From G963665085 sp963665085 (GTDB taxonomy: Bacteria > Bacteroidota > Bacteroidia > Bacteroidales > JAAAOM01), in NCBI GenBank assembly GCA_963665085.2, contig CAXXXS010000001.1, forward strand, positions 4,898,001 through 4,962,000: a DNA stretch of 64,000 bases, given 5' to 3'. The position numbers were made by a program, and so were the translations under genes. This document shows positions 35,995 to 44,909 of this stretch, piece by piece (position 1 is the first letter of the stretch; each line of letters begins with the position of its first letter). The notes under the pieces were generated by a model. That model saw only the letters and a program-made list of their open reading frames with translations. It did no database searches and was not told where the DNA came from.

Positions 35995-36724
35995 TAACAG
36001 TTTAGAAAAATTCTATTACGTCAACGGAAACCATTTTGGACAACAATACAAAGATTATTTAAGTGGTTATAAAAAATGGGATCAAAAAGAACACGCCAGT
36101 AAGTGGATGCTTTTTCCCGAGAATATTGGTTCACACTTGAGCCTTGATGAAACAAGTTTATCTAATGGAGAGTTATATACGGTTTTAACCAATAAAGCAG
36201 CTAAAGGAAAGAAGGGGGCTATAGTAGCAATGATTGAGGGGACACAATCAGATAATATCATCAAAGTGTTAAAACAAATACCGGAAGAAACAAGAAATAA
36301 GGTTGCCGAAGTTACCTTGGATATGGCTGGTTCCATGCATAGAATAGTTAAAAAAAGTTTTCCCAAAGCAAGTAAAGTTATAGACCGTTTTCATGTACAA
36401 AAGCTGGCTTATGATGCATTGCAGGAGATGCGAATAAAACACAGGTGGGATGCAATTAATGAAGAAACAAAGCTTAAAGGGGTAGCCTACACCAAACTCG
36501 CAAAATGGTTCAATGATATAACAGATTCAGGTTTTAAATCATTTAATACGATCTCAGCAACAGTTTACGCTCACTATCCTGAAATATTAAATTTTTTCGA
36601 TAATAGAAGTACTAATGCTTCCGCTGAAAGTTTTAATGCAAAAATAAAAGCATTTAGGGCTGTACAAAGAGGTGTTACTGATACTTCTTTTTTTATGTTT
36701 AGATTAGCGAATATCTATGCTTAA
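35972..36724 (+). pseudogene. ISAon1/ISL3-type DDE transposase, internally deleted
   Basis: The 250-codon frame (TTG at 35972, overlapping the first ORF) carries the DDE residues in SLDETSLSNGELYTV, AEVTLDMAGSM and NASAESFNAKIKAFR. Just after RIKHRWDAINEE, the usual segment with an NGDTLKQLLARSRY-like motif is absent; the text jumps to AYTKLAKWFNDI. That suggests an in-frame loss of roughly 70 codons from a ~320-residue protein, judged from memory of the family. It is probably non-functional despite the intact ends. Confidence 0.65.
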
Positions 36725-36754
36725 TCCACAACTTTATCAAGTGAGCCAAAAAGA

Positions 36755-36907
36755 AGCAATTCAGGTTTGATGGGGGTAGAATACGGTTGGCAAAAAATAA
36801 TTAATAAACACTGGTATTTTAATGCAGGAATAGGGGCTGGTAAATGGACAGGGGGAAATAAAAACTTTGTGTTTTTGCACGATTTTGATTTCGGGTTTAA
36901 TTTTTAA
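36755..36907 (+). pseudogene. 3' fragment of the exported protein gene found intact at 60761-61693
   Basis: The plus strand encodes the last ~50 residues (SNSGLMGVEYGWQK through HDFDFGFNF and a stop), the same as the C-terminus of the 60761 gene. The upstream part is replaced by the IS end. It has no start and is a remnant created at the left breakpoint of the duplication. Confidence 0.85.
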
Positions 36908-36923
36908 AACAAAGTAACAGCCC

Positions 36924-37277
36924 TTATGATTTTATCTGTTTAATATTTGACAGAAAATTTAATACATCATTTTTTCGTCTCGAACTAATGGTAATGGTTT
37001 TGCCATTATTAAGAACCATATCTCCTTTATTATTTTTTCTAATATATTTTATGTGTTGAACATTTACAAGGTACGATTGATGAGGGCGTACAAACACGTT
37101 GCTGTCTAATGTTTTTTCGATGTTTTTAATAGAGACAGATACTTTAATTTCTTCACCATTTACCAAATAAAAAGTAGTATAACTATTTTCACTTTTGCAA
37201 AAGATTATGTCTTCAACCTGCACGATATAATAAAAATCACGTGTTGACAATACTAGTTTTTCTTTGGTTTCTGGCAT
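36924..37277 (-). CDS. Stand-alone LytTR DNA-binding protein, left copy
   Basis: The 117-residue protein is a single LytTR domain: YYIVQVEDIIFCKSENSYTTF, then NIEKTLDSNVFVRPHQSYLVN and the closing HIKYIRKNNKGDMVLNNGK-type strands. There is no receiver domain, so it is not a conventional response regulator. It is identical in protein sequence to the copy at 60391-60744. It follows the outer-membrane protein gene (37498) on the same strand across a palindrome-rich 220 bp. The nearby LytS-like kinase (38662) is of a class that usually pairs with LytTR regulators, but phosphorylation of this one is not expected. Confidence 0.85.
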   Translation of the reverse strand: MPETKEKLVLSTRDFYYIVQVEDIIFCKSENSYTTFYLVNGEEIKVSVSIKNIEKTLDSNVFVRPHQSYLVNVQHIKYIRKNNKGDMVLNNGKTITISSRRKNDVLNFLSNIKQIKS

Positions 37278-37370
37278 CGTATTATTTTTAGACCGAGTAA
37301 GAATTATTTTTATTGGATTTTTGCATCGATAGATTTTGTTCTGATTGAAAAAAGAAGGTTTTAAAAGTAA

Positions 37371-37450
37371 CTCTGACAGGTCTTACGACTCTGTCAGGTT
37401 TTGGTAATTTATTGATTTATTACCTGTCAGAGTTCGAAGAACCTGACAGG
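37371..37450. repeat. Cluster of CTGTCAG/CTGACAG palindromes, left copy
   Basis: Within 80 bp there are four CTGTCAG or CTGACAG sites in alternating orientation (CTGACAGG, CTGTCAGG, CTGTCAGAG, CTGACAGG). They form several alternative hairpins, the clearest being CTGTCAGAGTTcgaagAACCTGACAG. It lies between the LytTR and outer-membrane protein genes. It resembles the dispersed palindromic repeats common in Bacteroidota genomes. The right copy is at 60215-60299. Confidence 0.7.
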
Positions 37451-37497
37451 TAATAAATCAAATGACTTTCGTGACATCCTCTCACTATGAATTGTTT

Positions 37498-38013
37498 TTA
37501 AAAATGGTATAGTACACCAGCTCCAAGAGTTAAGAAATTGAATCCTCCAAAAGTATACTTTGCTTCACCAAATACGCTTAGATCATCTGTAATTTTAAAA
37601 CGTCCTCCTGCTCCTAAATTAATTCCTACCTCAGTCCCATTTATGCTATAATCATCGATATAATATCCATAACTATAACTGTAATCAAATTTCCAGAAAG
37701 TGAAGTTTAATCCAGCAAGTCCATAAAATGCTTTTTTATCATCAGAACTAAAAACATAATGACCATCAAGATCCAACATCGACCAATTTGTGTAGTTATT
37801 TTCGAATAAGTATGTAAAACCAGCAGAACCTTCCCAGTTTTCATCAATCATATAAACACCCTTGGCAGTTATCCCAACACTTCCAATATCAGAAGTGAAG
37901 TTTAATCCTAAACCACCTAGAACTTTTGAATCTTGTGCTTTTGCAGAAAAAGAAAAGGCGGCTGCAACAAAAACAAAACTGATAATTTTTGAAGCTACAT
38001 TTAATCGTTTCAT
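37498..38013 (-). CDS. Outer-membrane beta-barrel protein, left copy
   Basis: From ATG 38013 (14 codons after a further upstream ATG at 38055) the 171-residue protein has a signal peptide (KRLNVASKIISFVFVAAAFSFSAKAQ). Eight or so amphipathic strands follow, rich in Gly, Tyr and Phe, ending FLTLGAGVLYHF with terminal Phe. This is the small OmpA/OmpW-like barrel type. It differs from the right copy at 59654 by two residues only (Ser/Leu in the signal region, Phe/Tyr near LGLNF). Function beyond envelope structure is unknown. Confidence 0.85.
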   Translation of the reverse strand: MKRLNVASKIISFVFVAAAFSFSAKAQDSKVLGGLGLNFTSDIGSVGITAKGVYMIDENWEGSAGFTYLFENNYTNWSMLDLDGHYVFSSDDKKAFYGLAGLNFTFWKFDYSYSYGYYIDDYSINGTEVGINLGAGGRFKITDDLSVFGEAKYTFGGFNFLTLGAGVLYHF

Positions 38014-38459
38014 ACAATTATTATTAAAATTAATTACTAAATCCTTTATTCTCATTAATAAGTACAGGGCTTATCGTCTGACTTATATTTTATGACATCA
38101 AAGTTGTAGGATTTAATTTCAATCTTTTTTGCAGACTTGAAAACGATAAGAATAGATTTGAATTTGATTGGTTTTGACGTTAAAGTGATAAAAGTGGATA
38201 TGTCTCAAGGGTAAAAATTGGGAGACCGGCAAAACGAAAACAGGAAACCGGATGGTATCGGAAGGGCGGTGGCCAATGTTTATTTTTTATCATAAAAAAA
38301 TAGAAGCCGTGCCGATTTGATGCAGAAAAGAATGAAGATTTAATTTATGATTTTCGATTGATGATATCAGATTTTCGAAGTGAAAGAAAAAGGATTATGA
38401 GATTGATTGTCATCTAAAATTAAAAATCGCCGTTCTTAAATCATGAATTTTTGATTGTT

Positions 38460-38661
38460 GTAGTTTTGGGTAATATCTATTTTTTTGTTACTCGTATGTT
38501 GATACGCGATAAATCACGAATTTCCATGCTGTCAAAGTCATCCCTCTTAAAAGTCCTCCTCTTAGGAGGATTTAGGAGGTCATTTTAATAATATGATAAA
38601 CACAATTAGTGATAATCCTTTATTTTGTTTACAGGATTGTGGCAGAAAAGGAGGTGGTAAT
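38460..38661. other. Intergenic region with a short REP-like palindrome
   Basis: No gene is seen. A 7-bp perfect palindrome TCCTCCTcttAGGAGGA (38554-38570) followed by a second AGGAGG (38574-38579) resembles small dispersed palindromes of this phylum. The rest is featureless spacer between the left arm and the kinase stop. Confidence 0.4.
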
Positions 38662-40593
38662 CTATTCAGCTATTGGAATAATTATCTCAACAACAGTACC
38701 TGTCTTTTCTTTTTTTATAGTAGAATAGTCTTTTATACTAAGATTTATATCACAGTTGTAATTTTTAGACAGAACTTTTCTGCGTTGTTCGAAAATATCT
38801 AACGCCATGGAATTGTGCTTTTTGTCTTTCTGCTTATTTACGTCAAACCCTAATCCGTTATCAATTACCTGGACATGTAGTGTTTTAATTTTATCTACAA
38901 TATTAATTGTGAGTAATCCCTCGTAGTTTAAGTTTCTGAGGCCATGTTTTATGGCATTCTCCACAAAAGGTTGAATTAGCATGGGTGGAATATTTATGAA
39001 TTCGGTTTCTAAATCTTCATTATAATTTATATAATAGCTAAAACTATTTTGTAGGCGCATTTGCTCTAGTTTGATATAATTTCTCAAAGTCGAAATTTCT
39101 TCAGATAAGGGAATAAATTCTGTTGCAGAATGTTCAAGAATTGAGCGTGTTAATGATGAAAAATTATTCAGATACATGGCTGCTTTTGATGTCTCATTTT
39201 TCAACATAAAATTATGTATGCTTCCTAACGCATTAAATAAAAAATGAGGATTCATTTGAGAACGGAGTAACTTTTGGTGTAACTCGTTTTGAGTTAATTT
39301 AGCTTGCCTTTTTCTTATTTGTAGGATATAGAATAACATTGAAGTAATAATTAGTAATCCAATAAGCATGAAAATACCAATCTTTATTCGATGACTTTTA
39401 AGTTTATCTTTTGTTTCAAGTAAAAGTATTTGTTGTTCTTTCTTTTCAGTTTGGTAAGCAATATCCATTTTCACAATCTGAGCCCGTACTTCTTTATTTC
39501 TTATAGAATCTGATAATTCTTTATATTTCTCATTCCAGAAAAGTGCCTGTTCAAAATTTTTGTTTCTCTTTTCAATTTCGTAGTAGGTTTTAAATGCTCT
39601 TGTTTTTTCTTCCAGGTAATTGTTAAGGTTTTTATCCTGAATAGCAAGGTTTATATTTTTTTTAGCTTCAGTTAAGTTATTGGTTGCCAGGAAAAGTTCT
39701 GCAAGAAGAATTTTATCATACACTATTTGGTATGCATTATTTGTTTGATACTGTTGCGATTCAAGTGCAAGTTCCAGTGCTTTAGAATAATTGCCTTGTA
39801 ATTTGTAGATTGTGGCACTGTTACTCAAAGCTACATTAATGGCACTTTCATACTCATATTCTTTTCCAATGGAGATAAGTGTGTCATAATATTGAAGCGC
39901 TTTGTCATATTCAGATTTTTTTTCTGCAATTCCTCCCAGATCATTATAGATTGAAGTTAATGCGATTAAATCCGTACATTCTTCGCAGTCTTTTAAGCGA
40001 TAAGCTTTTTGGACATATTCTTCCCATTTATCTGTTTCGCCTGCTAACTTGTAAATCTCTCCAACATTTTGATAAGCAAAAGCGAGCTCGGAAGAGTCAT
40101 TTAAACTCTCCTTAATCCGTATTGCCTGGATAGCATTTTGAGTAGCTTCAGTATATTTACCAATTGATGCCAATTCATCACTGTAATTAACTAAGATATT
40201 GGCTTTTCTTTGTTGGTCTTCTTCGTTGATGCACGCTTCCAAAGCTACTTCAAAATAGTGCAAGGCAGAATCAGTTTCCCCGATATAACTAAAATTTGTA
40301 GCCAGGTAGTTACTTATAACTGATATTCCCTTGTCGTTTTTTAGGATTTTTACCCAATACAATGCTTTTTTTACGGCTTCATTACTTTTTTCGATACTAT
40401 CATGTTCGTAGTAGTAACGACCTAATTTGTACCATGCGCGAGATAAATTTAGCGAGTCTTTTTCTTGTTGATATTCTAAGATGCTCTGTTTTATTTCTTT
40501 TAACTCATCTTGTGCTTTTACAGAAAATAAAAAAAAGTTCTGTACGAATAATACGATAAAAAATACTTTGATGCCTGACCTTACAATTCTCAT
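38662..40593 (-). CDS. TPR-containing LytS-like sensor histidine kinase
   Basis: The 643-residue protein has a signal sequence (SGIKVFFIVLFVQNFFLFSVKA) and periplasmic TPRs (about 40-370). A transmembrane helix lies at about 402-425 (IKIGIFMLIGLLIITSMLFY). The cytosolic His_kinase domain carries LLRSQMNPHFLFNALGSI (phosphoacceptor His), and the ATPase part has QPFVENAIKHGLRN and VIDNGLGFD. This LytS/YehU-type kinase commonly signals to LytTR response regulators. No receiver-LytTR gene is adjacent; only the receiver-less LytTR at 36924 is close, about 1.4 kb away across the outer-membrane protein gene. The periplasmic TPRs suggest protein-protein sensing. Confidence 0.88.
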   Translation of the reverse strand: MRIVRSGIKVFFIVLFVQNFFLFSVKAQDELKEIKQSILEYQQEKDSLNLSRAWYKLGRYYYEHDSIEKSNEAVKKALYWVKILKNDKGISVISNYLATNFSYIGETDSALHYFEVALEACINEEDQQRKANILVNYSDELASIGKYTEATQNAIQAIRIKESLNDSSELAFAYQNVGEIYKLAGETDKWEEYVQKAYRLKDCEECTDLIALTSIYNDLGGIAEKKSEYDKALQYYDTLISIGKEYEYESAINVALSNSATIYKLQGNYSKALELALESQQYQTNNAYQIVYDKILLAELFLATNNLTEAKKNINLAIQDKNLNNYLEEKTRAFKTYYEIEKRNKNFEQALFWNEKYKELSDSIRNKEVRAQIVKMDIAYQTEKKEQQILLLETKDKLKSHRIKIGIFMLIGLLIITSMLFYILQIRKRQAKLTQNELHQKLLRSQMNPHFLFNALGSIHNFMLKNETSKAAMYLNNFSSLTRSILEHSATEFIPLSEEISTLRNYIKLEQMRLQNSFSYYINYNEDLETEFINIPPMLIQPFVENAIKHGLRNLNYEGLLTINIVDKIKTLHVQVIDNGLGFDVNKQKDKKHNSMALDIFEQRRKVLSKNYNCDINLSIKDYSTIKKEKTGTVVEIIIPIAE

Positions 40594-40763
40594 TTTGCGA
40601 AGATAATATTACCGGGCTGAATGAAGATAATTGCGCAAAGAATAAGTTTGTTAATCATCTCTGTAATTATCTATTTGCTCACAAACATGTGCTATTTTTC
40701 AAAAGCATACAGGAAACAAGATGTGAAATGTTAAATTTGATTTTTTTTTAAATCAGGAAAATC

Positions 40764-42380
40764 ATGGTTAAAGACAGAATATATATACAACAGTGGTTAG
40801 AGCTAAAACCATATGATAAACAAACCCGAACAGATGGTTATTATTTAAAGATATGTAATGAGGTCAAAAAGGCAATTGTCAGCAATAGATATTCTTTTGT
40901 GTTGCAACAGTATATAGATAAAGAAGAGATTAATTTTTTATCCTGTTTCCTTACTTCCTATTTCGAGGATTTAATATCAGGAACCAATATTTGGAATTCT
41001 TTTGTAAATTATCATAGCGAATTATACAGTAAACCATTGCCTTTTTATGATGTAGTGGATTATTGCCCTGAAGAAATTAACATACAAGATGTAAGTTTTC
41101 TGATCTGGTATTTTATGAATACTGTTCAGAAAGATAAATTTATAGCTCCATTTAACGATTTTATTATTGAAACTGCTGTAAACGTTATGGCTGTTTTTGA
41201 GGAGGACTGGGAATATGCACCTGAAAACGAAACACTAAAACTAGTTTATTCAATAGCAGGTAACGAAACTGATTTTTATATTGCACGCAACTTAATTGAT
41301 ACAATTTTATTTAAGACATACTTGTTTTTTCCTGATATTTTTCTCGATTTAAAAGATGCTGAGTTGGAAATATTGGATGAATTCAACAATAATGAAAATA
41401 TTATGCATTACTTGAATGAAAATCGGGATTATACTTTGAGTACTGTCTATTCGCGTTTACTTTGTTTAAAAGGAAAGGACTGGACATCCAAAATATTAGG
41501 TCCCGGTCATCCTCTTAGTAAAGATTTTCCCAACATATCACAAAAAATCAGAGGCTTTTTTTTATACAAAGGACAGGATGCAAATGATATTTTTTTAGAA
41601 CATATTGCTTCTGGTAAAAAATTTAATTTAACTAAAAAATCATTCGATCATTCTGAATCATTAAAAGAAATTGATACCATTATATACATGGGAATTGCAA
41701 AATGGAGAGATGAATGGTGGTTTTCCGGGGTGTTTTTTATGGATGATTTTAATGCAGAGCTTGTTTTAAAAGAGAAAAATTCAATAGAAAGCCGAATGGT
41801 AGTAAATTTTTTAGACCATCAGGAAAAGGATGTAGAAGAATTATTAGAACAACAATTTGAAGCATTTAAAGATTTTACTAAAGGTGAACAAATTGTTTTT
41901 ATGAAGGCAGAAAATGTTGATGGTTTTGTAAAGGGATATACAGAACATTTTAATCAATCACTAAAACTTTCAAAAAAAGAAATAGAGAAAGCAAAAAAAC
42001 AAACTAAGTCTGATGGATTTTTTGGATCCAATGATAAACATTCTGATTTTACTGAAGTTTCAGAAACAGCATTGGTATTTTTTAATCCTAAAAGTGGTGT
42101 TGAAATTGCATTGGATATAAACAGTGCTTTTCCTGCACCTAATAATCCTTTCTTTAACATTGATGATAGCAAGGAACATATTATGCGTTTGTTATTAGAT
42201 GAAAGTTTCTCAGCAGAGTTAGCTATGTATTGTATTGAAAAATATAAATCGGAGTTGCCATTTTTTAACGAAGAAGAAGGAGCATATCTTTTAAATGATA
42301 TCGATTTCTTGTTACGATTTTGGAAAAAGAATAACTATTTCGCAAAACCCTCTGTTACGTTCACAGGAGGTAATAACTAA
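40764..42380 (+). CDS. DUF3843-like protein of unknown function
   Basis: The 538-residue protein begins IYIQQWLELKPYDKQTRTDGYYLKICNEVK, a start I associate with the DUF3843 family of Bacteroidota (match from memory). The N-terminal ~200 residues are helical with conserved aromatic positions (SFLIWYFMN, EEDWEYAPEN). Residues ~225-440 appear to be a second region, with KFNLTKKSFDHSES and GIAKWRDEWWFSGVFF. No signal peptide, membrane helix or catalytic motif is evident. It is longer than I expect for DUF3843 alone, so a fused C-terminal domain is likely. It is monocistronic. Confidence 0.6.
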   Translation: MVKDRIYIQQWLELKPYDKQTRTDGYYLKICNEVKKAIVSNRYSFVLQQYIDKEEINFLSCFLTSYFEDLISGTNIWNSFVNYHSELYSKPLPFYDVVDYCPEEINIQDVSFLIWYFMNTVQKDKFIAPFNDFIIETAVNVMAVFEEDWEYAPENETLKLVYSIAGNETDFYIARNLIDTILFKTYLFFPDIFLDLKDAELEILDEFNNNENIMHYLNENRDYTLSTVYSRLLCLKGKDWTSKILGPGHPLSKDFPNISQKIRGFFLYKGQDANDIFLEHIASGKKFNLTKKSFDHSESLKEIDTIIYMGIAKWRDEWWFSGVFFMDDFNAELVLKEKNSIESRMVVNFLDHQEKDVEELLEQQFEAFKDFTKGEQIVFMKAENVDGFVKGYTEHFNQSLKLSKKEIEKAKKQTKSDGFFGSNDKHSDFTEVSETALVFFNPKSGVEIALDINSAFPAPNNPFFNIDDSKEHIMRLLLDESFSAELAMYCIEKYKSELPFFNEEEGAYLLNDIDFLLRFWKKNNYFAKPSVTFTGGNN

Positions 42381-42387
42381 ATATTAT

Positions 42388-42818
42388 TAATAGTTCTGAA
42401 ATTATACTTTATGAAGCCAGATTAATAAATGTTAACGTAGTCTTTTTAGCTTGCCATATTTTATATCTATCCTTCAGTAATTACAGTTCTTATAATAAAT
42501 ATTATGGAGATGAAGGAAGTAGCACTCATAATGGATATTTCCTAAATAGTTATATGACAGATGATTTATTTGATGAGGAAGGTGAAACCATTGGATTTAA
42601 ATCAAATTTTTATTTAAATGAGTCAGAAACATTTGATATAATCCTTTTTCTCAGTTCCTGCAGAATATGTTTATTTTAATGAGACAGGAACGTGGTATTA
42701 TAGTCTTAATTATGACTCATTCTCCCAACCCATAAATATATATTCAAATGTTGAGAACGGGCTGGGATTTGTCGGAGCAGTTTCAAGTATAAAACAAAGT
42801 ATCAGTATAAATTTATAA
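42388..42818 (+). pseudogene. Degraded DUF4249-type gene remnant
   Basis: Two consecutive frames with coding character are found. The first (about 42389-42676) includes NGYFLNSYMTDDLFDEEGE and ends at a stop at 42677-42679. The second (42648-42818) gives YYSLNYDSFSQPINIYSNVENGLGFVGAV and a stop. The latter is the conserved DUF4249 C-terminus (P-x-x-I/V-Y-S-N-x-x-N-G-L-G). The pieces are joined by a frameshift, and no N-terminal two-thirds or signal peptide exists upstream. It is therefore a decayed 3' remnant of an outer-membrane lipoprotein gene. Confidence 0.65.
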
Positions 42819-42825
42819 TTCGTGT

Positions 42826-44133
42826 TTAAATATCCTTAATTAATTTATTTGAAGGAAGTTCATGTTGTGAATTATAAAAATCATTTTGGATTTGTTCCAG
42901 CTTTTGCAAAATATCGGTACGGTTTGCATGAAATTTATTACTGCCTCTTTCATCAATTTTGTTTAAGACAAAGCTAACAGTAAGTTTATTAATGTCTAAA
43001 GCAGGCTGATATTTTATTTCTTTTGGATTTTCTGTTGCTAATTCTGAGAAAATTCCACTACTAACAAGTTCATCAAGAATAACACGTAGCAGGCGCATTG
43101 TTAATTCAAGTTCATGGGATATTTCAGAGGAGGTCAAAGCTGGTTTTCCCTCTGCAAATCGTTTTATAACAAGATGAGACACAAATAAGGTTAAGAGTTT
43201 TTTTGCCCGGATACTAATATTAGATGATTCAGATTCAAACTCATAATTTTCTATATTTTGATATGCAAACGATACTTCTGCACCAAAAAGTACAATAACC
43301 CAGCTGGTCTGCATCCAGATTAAAAATAAAGGTAATGCGGCAAAAGTTCCGTATACCGTATTATATCTTGAGAATGCTCCTTGGAAGGTTATATAACCCC
43401 ATTGTAAGACCTGGAACATGGTGCCTGCTATAATTCCGGCAATAATTGCATACCTGAAATTTACTTTCGTGTTTGGCATTACCAGATAAATTAGGGTAAA
43501 TAACAACCATATTAAAACATAAGGTACAGCAGCAATCAGAATCCGTACAATATGATCCAATCCGGTAAAAAATTCGTATTTGCTGGCAATACTTTGTATA
43601 AAAACATTTGCACCACTCGAAAGAACTACTAAAATAGGGGCAATAAGCATCATTGACAGGTAATCTGTGAATTTTCTGGAGTAACTTCGTCCTTTTTTTA
43701 CTTGCCAGATATCATTAAATGAACTTTCAATATTCCCGAGAACCTTCATTACTGTCCAAATTAATAGTCCAAGTCCTATACCTGCAATAACACCGCCTTG
43801 TATGCTTTCAATATATTTTACTGTAAAATCTAAAATAAAATTCTGAACCTCTTGTTGTCCGGCAAAAGCTTTTTCTATTTCACGTTCAACACTCTCCTGG
43901 AAACCAAATCCCTTGGCAATTCCAATAACCATTGCCATTACAGGAACAACAGATAAAACAGAGTAATAAGTTAAAGCAGATGCTCTAATTTGTACTTTGT
44001 CTTCGTTAAATCCACGAAAAGCTAATATTAAAATTTTTAATTGACGGATTAAGAAAGACATTCTTGGAGACTGATCCTTGTGCGAAATTCGCCAGATATC
44101 TTTCTTTACAAAATCAATTGACCTTCGAAGCAT
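42826..44133 (-). CDS. YihY/BrkB-family inner-membrane protein
   Basis: The 435-residue protein has the YihY hallmark start of the membrane region, QIRASALTYYSVLSVVPVMAMV, and six transmembrane helices in residues ~45-300. FSRYNTVYGTFAALPLFLIWMQTSWVIVLFGAEV is the most conserved part of the family. A soluble C-terminal extension (about 310-435) looks like a winged helix (LTSSEISHELELTMRLLRVILDEL), frequent in Bacteroidota members. The family was once called ribonuclease BN in error; its true function is unknown, possibly envelope lipid or transport related. It is divergent from comB with 81 bp between. Confidence 0.85.
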   Translation of the reverse strand: MLRRSIDFVKKDIWRISHKDQSPRMSFLIRQLKILILAFRGFNEDKVQIRASALTYYSVLSVVPVMAMVIGIAKGFGFQESVEREIEKAFAGQQEVQNFILDFTVKYIESIQGGVIAGIGLGLLIWTVMKVLGNIESSFNDIWQVKKGRSYSRKFTDYLSMMLIAPILVVLSSGANVFIQSIASKYEFFTGLDHIVRILIAAVPYVLIWLLFTLIYLVMPNTKVNFRYAIIAGIIAGTMFQVLQWGYITFQGAFSRYNTVYGTFAALPLFLIWMQTSWVIVLFGAEVSFAYQNIENYEFESESSNISIRAKKLLTLFVSHLVIKRFAEGKPALTSSEISHELELTMRLLRVILDELVSSGIFSELATENPKEIKYQPALDINKLTVSFVLNKIDERGSNKFHANRTDILQKLEQIQNDFYNSQHELPSNKLIKDI

Positions 44134-44214
44134 AATAATTTGATTTTAAAATTTAAACTTACAAAAAATAATTAGCTGTTAAATCAGAAATATTATTTTT
44201 GCCAAAATTTAGCG

Positions 44215-44904
44215 ATGGAAATTAATATTCTTCAATTAGTTGAAGGTGCGAAGAGCGCAAAAGGTTTAACAGTAATCATTGATGTTTTCAGGGCTTTTAC
44301 AGTTGAATGTTACCTGGTTTCTCAAGGAGCAAAAACAATTATTCCAATAGGCAAAATTGATGATGCTTATAAACTAAAACAAGAAAATCCGGATTATATA
44401 TTGATAGGAGAACGTTTTGAAAAGAAACCGGAAGGTTTTGATTTTGGAAATTCTCCATCGCAGGTAAAAGGAATCGATTTTACCAATAAAACAGTTGTAC
44501 ATACTACAAGTTCCGGGACACAAGGCATTGTTAATGCAGTTAATGCAGACGAAATTATCACCGGTAGTTTTGTAAATGCTGATGCTATTGTGAATTATAT
44601 ACGGAAACAAAATCCCAAATATGTTTCATTAGTGGCAATGGGATATGCCAGTGAGTATCCAACAGAAGAAGATACGTTTTGTGCCAAATATATTAAGAAT
44701 TCATTGGAAGGAAAATCTTTAGATTATGAAGAAATGAAACAAATTATCCGAAATACCAGCGGGAAACGTTTCTTTATTGAAGAAAAACAAGGACATGCCC
44801 CGGAAATCGATTTTCATTTATGTCTTGAAAAGAGCCTGTTTAATTTTGTTCTCAAAGTAGAGAAGAATGGCGGGATGCATACTGTTACTAAAATTGATAT
44901 GTAG
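44215..44904 (+). CDS. comB: Probable 2-phosphosulfolactate phosphatase (ComB family)
   Basis: The 229-residue protein shows the ComB signatures: VIIDVFRAFTVECYL near the N-terminus, GERFEKKPEGFDFGNSP, HTTSSGTQGIVNA and GSFVNADAIVNYI. ComB enzymes remove phosphate from 2-phosphosulfolactate in coenzyme M or sulfolactate metabolism. Many bacteria encode it without the rest of that pathway, and no other com gene is in this window. It begins a closely spaced run of five plus-strand genes (gap to the next 5 bp). Confidence 0.85.
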   Translation: MEINILQLVEGAKSAKGLTVIIDVFRAFTVECYLVSQGAKTIIPIGKIDDAYKLKQENPDYILIGERFEKKPEGFDFGNSPSQVKGIDFTNKTVVHTTSSGTQGIVNAVNADEIITGSFVNADAIVNYIRKQNPKYVSLVAMGYASEYPTEEDTFCAKYIKNSLEGKSLDYEEMKQIIRNTSGKRFFIEEKQGHAPEIDFHLCLEKSLFNFVLKVEKNGGMHTVTKIDM

Positions 44905-44909
44905 TAAAA

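Larger units (their letters stand above)
35548..36747 (+). mobile_element. ISAon1-like (ISL3-type) insertion sequence, internally deleted
   Basis: Terminal inverted repeats of 23 bp are visible at 35548-35570 and 36725-36747 (19 of 23 positions match; both share AGTTGTGGA at the inner end). Between them are an N-terminal-region ORF and a DDE transposase ORF. The transposase lacks its central ~70 residues compared with relatives of this family. The flanks show no 8-bp target duplication, and the right end touches the breakpoint of the inverted duplication at 36753. The copy is therefore probably inactive and has taken part in rearrangement. Confidence 0.75.
36753..38459. repeat. Left arm of a ~1.7-kb inverted duplication
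   Basis: This 1707-bp block reappears, reverse-complemented and nearly identical, at 60915 down to 55941 once two insertion sequences there are removed (about 1716 bp). It contains the 3' end of the 60761 gene (truncated here), a LytTR gene, a cluster of CTGTCAG palindromes and an outer-membrane protein gene. The homology starts at GAAGCAATTC (36753) immediately after the ISAon1-like end and stops at GATTGTT (38459). Confidence 0.9.

Noticed and set aside
35540..36755. Eight-base target duplication around the ISAon1-like element
   Set aside because: The bases before 35548 and after 36747 do not match in any register I tried.
37371..37450. CRISPR-like array
   Set aside because: The repeats are short alternating palindromes without regular spacers or cas genes.
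36924..38013. Two-component system formed by the LytTR protein and the kinase at 38662
   Set aside because: The LytTR protein lacks a receiver domain and the arm is a duplicated block, so proximity to the kinase may be accidental.
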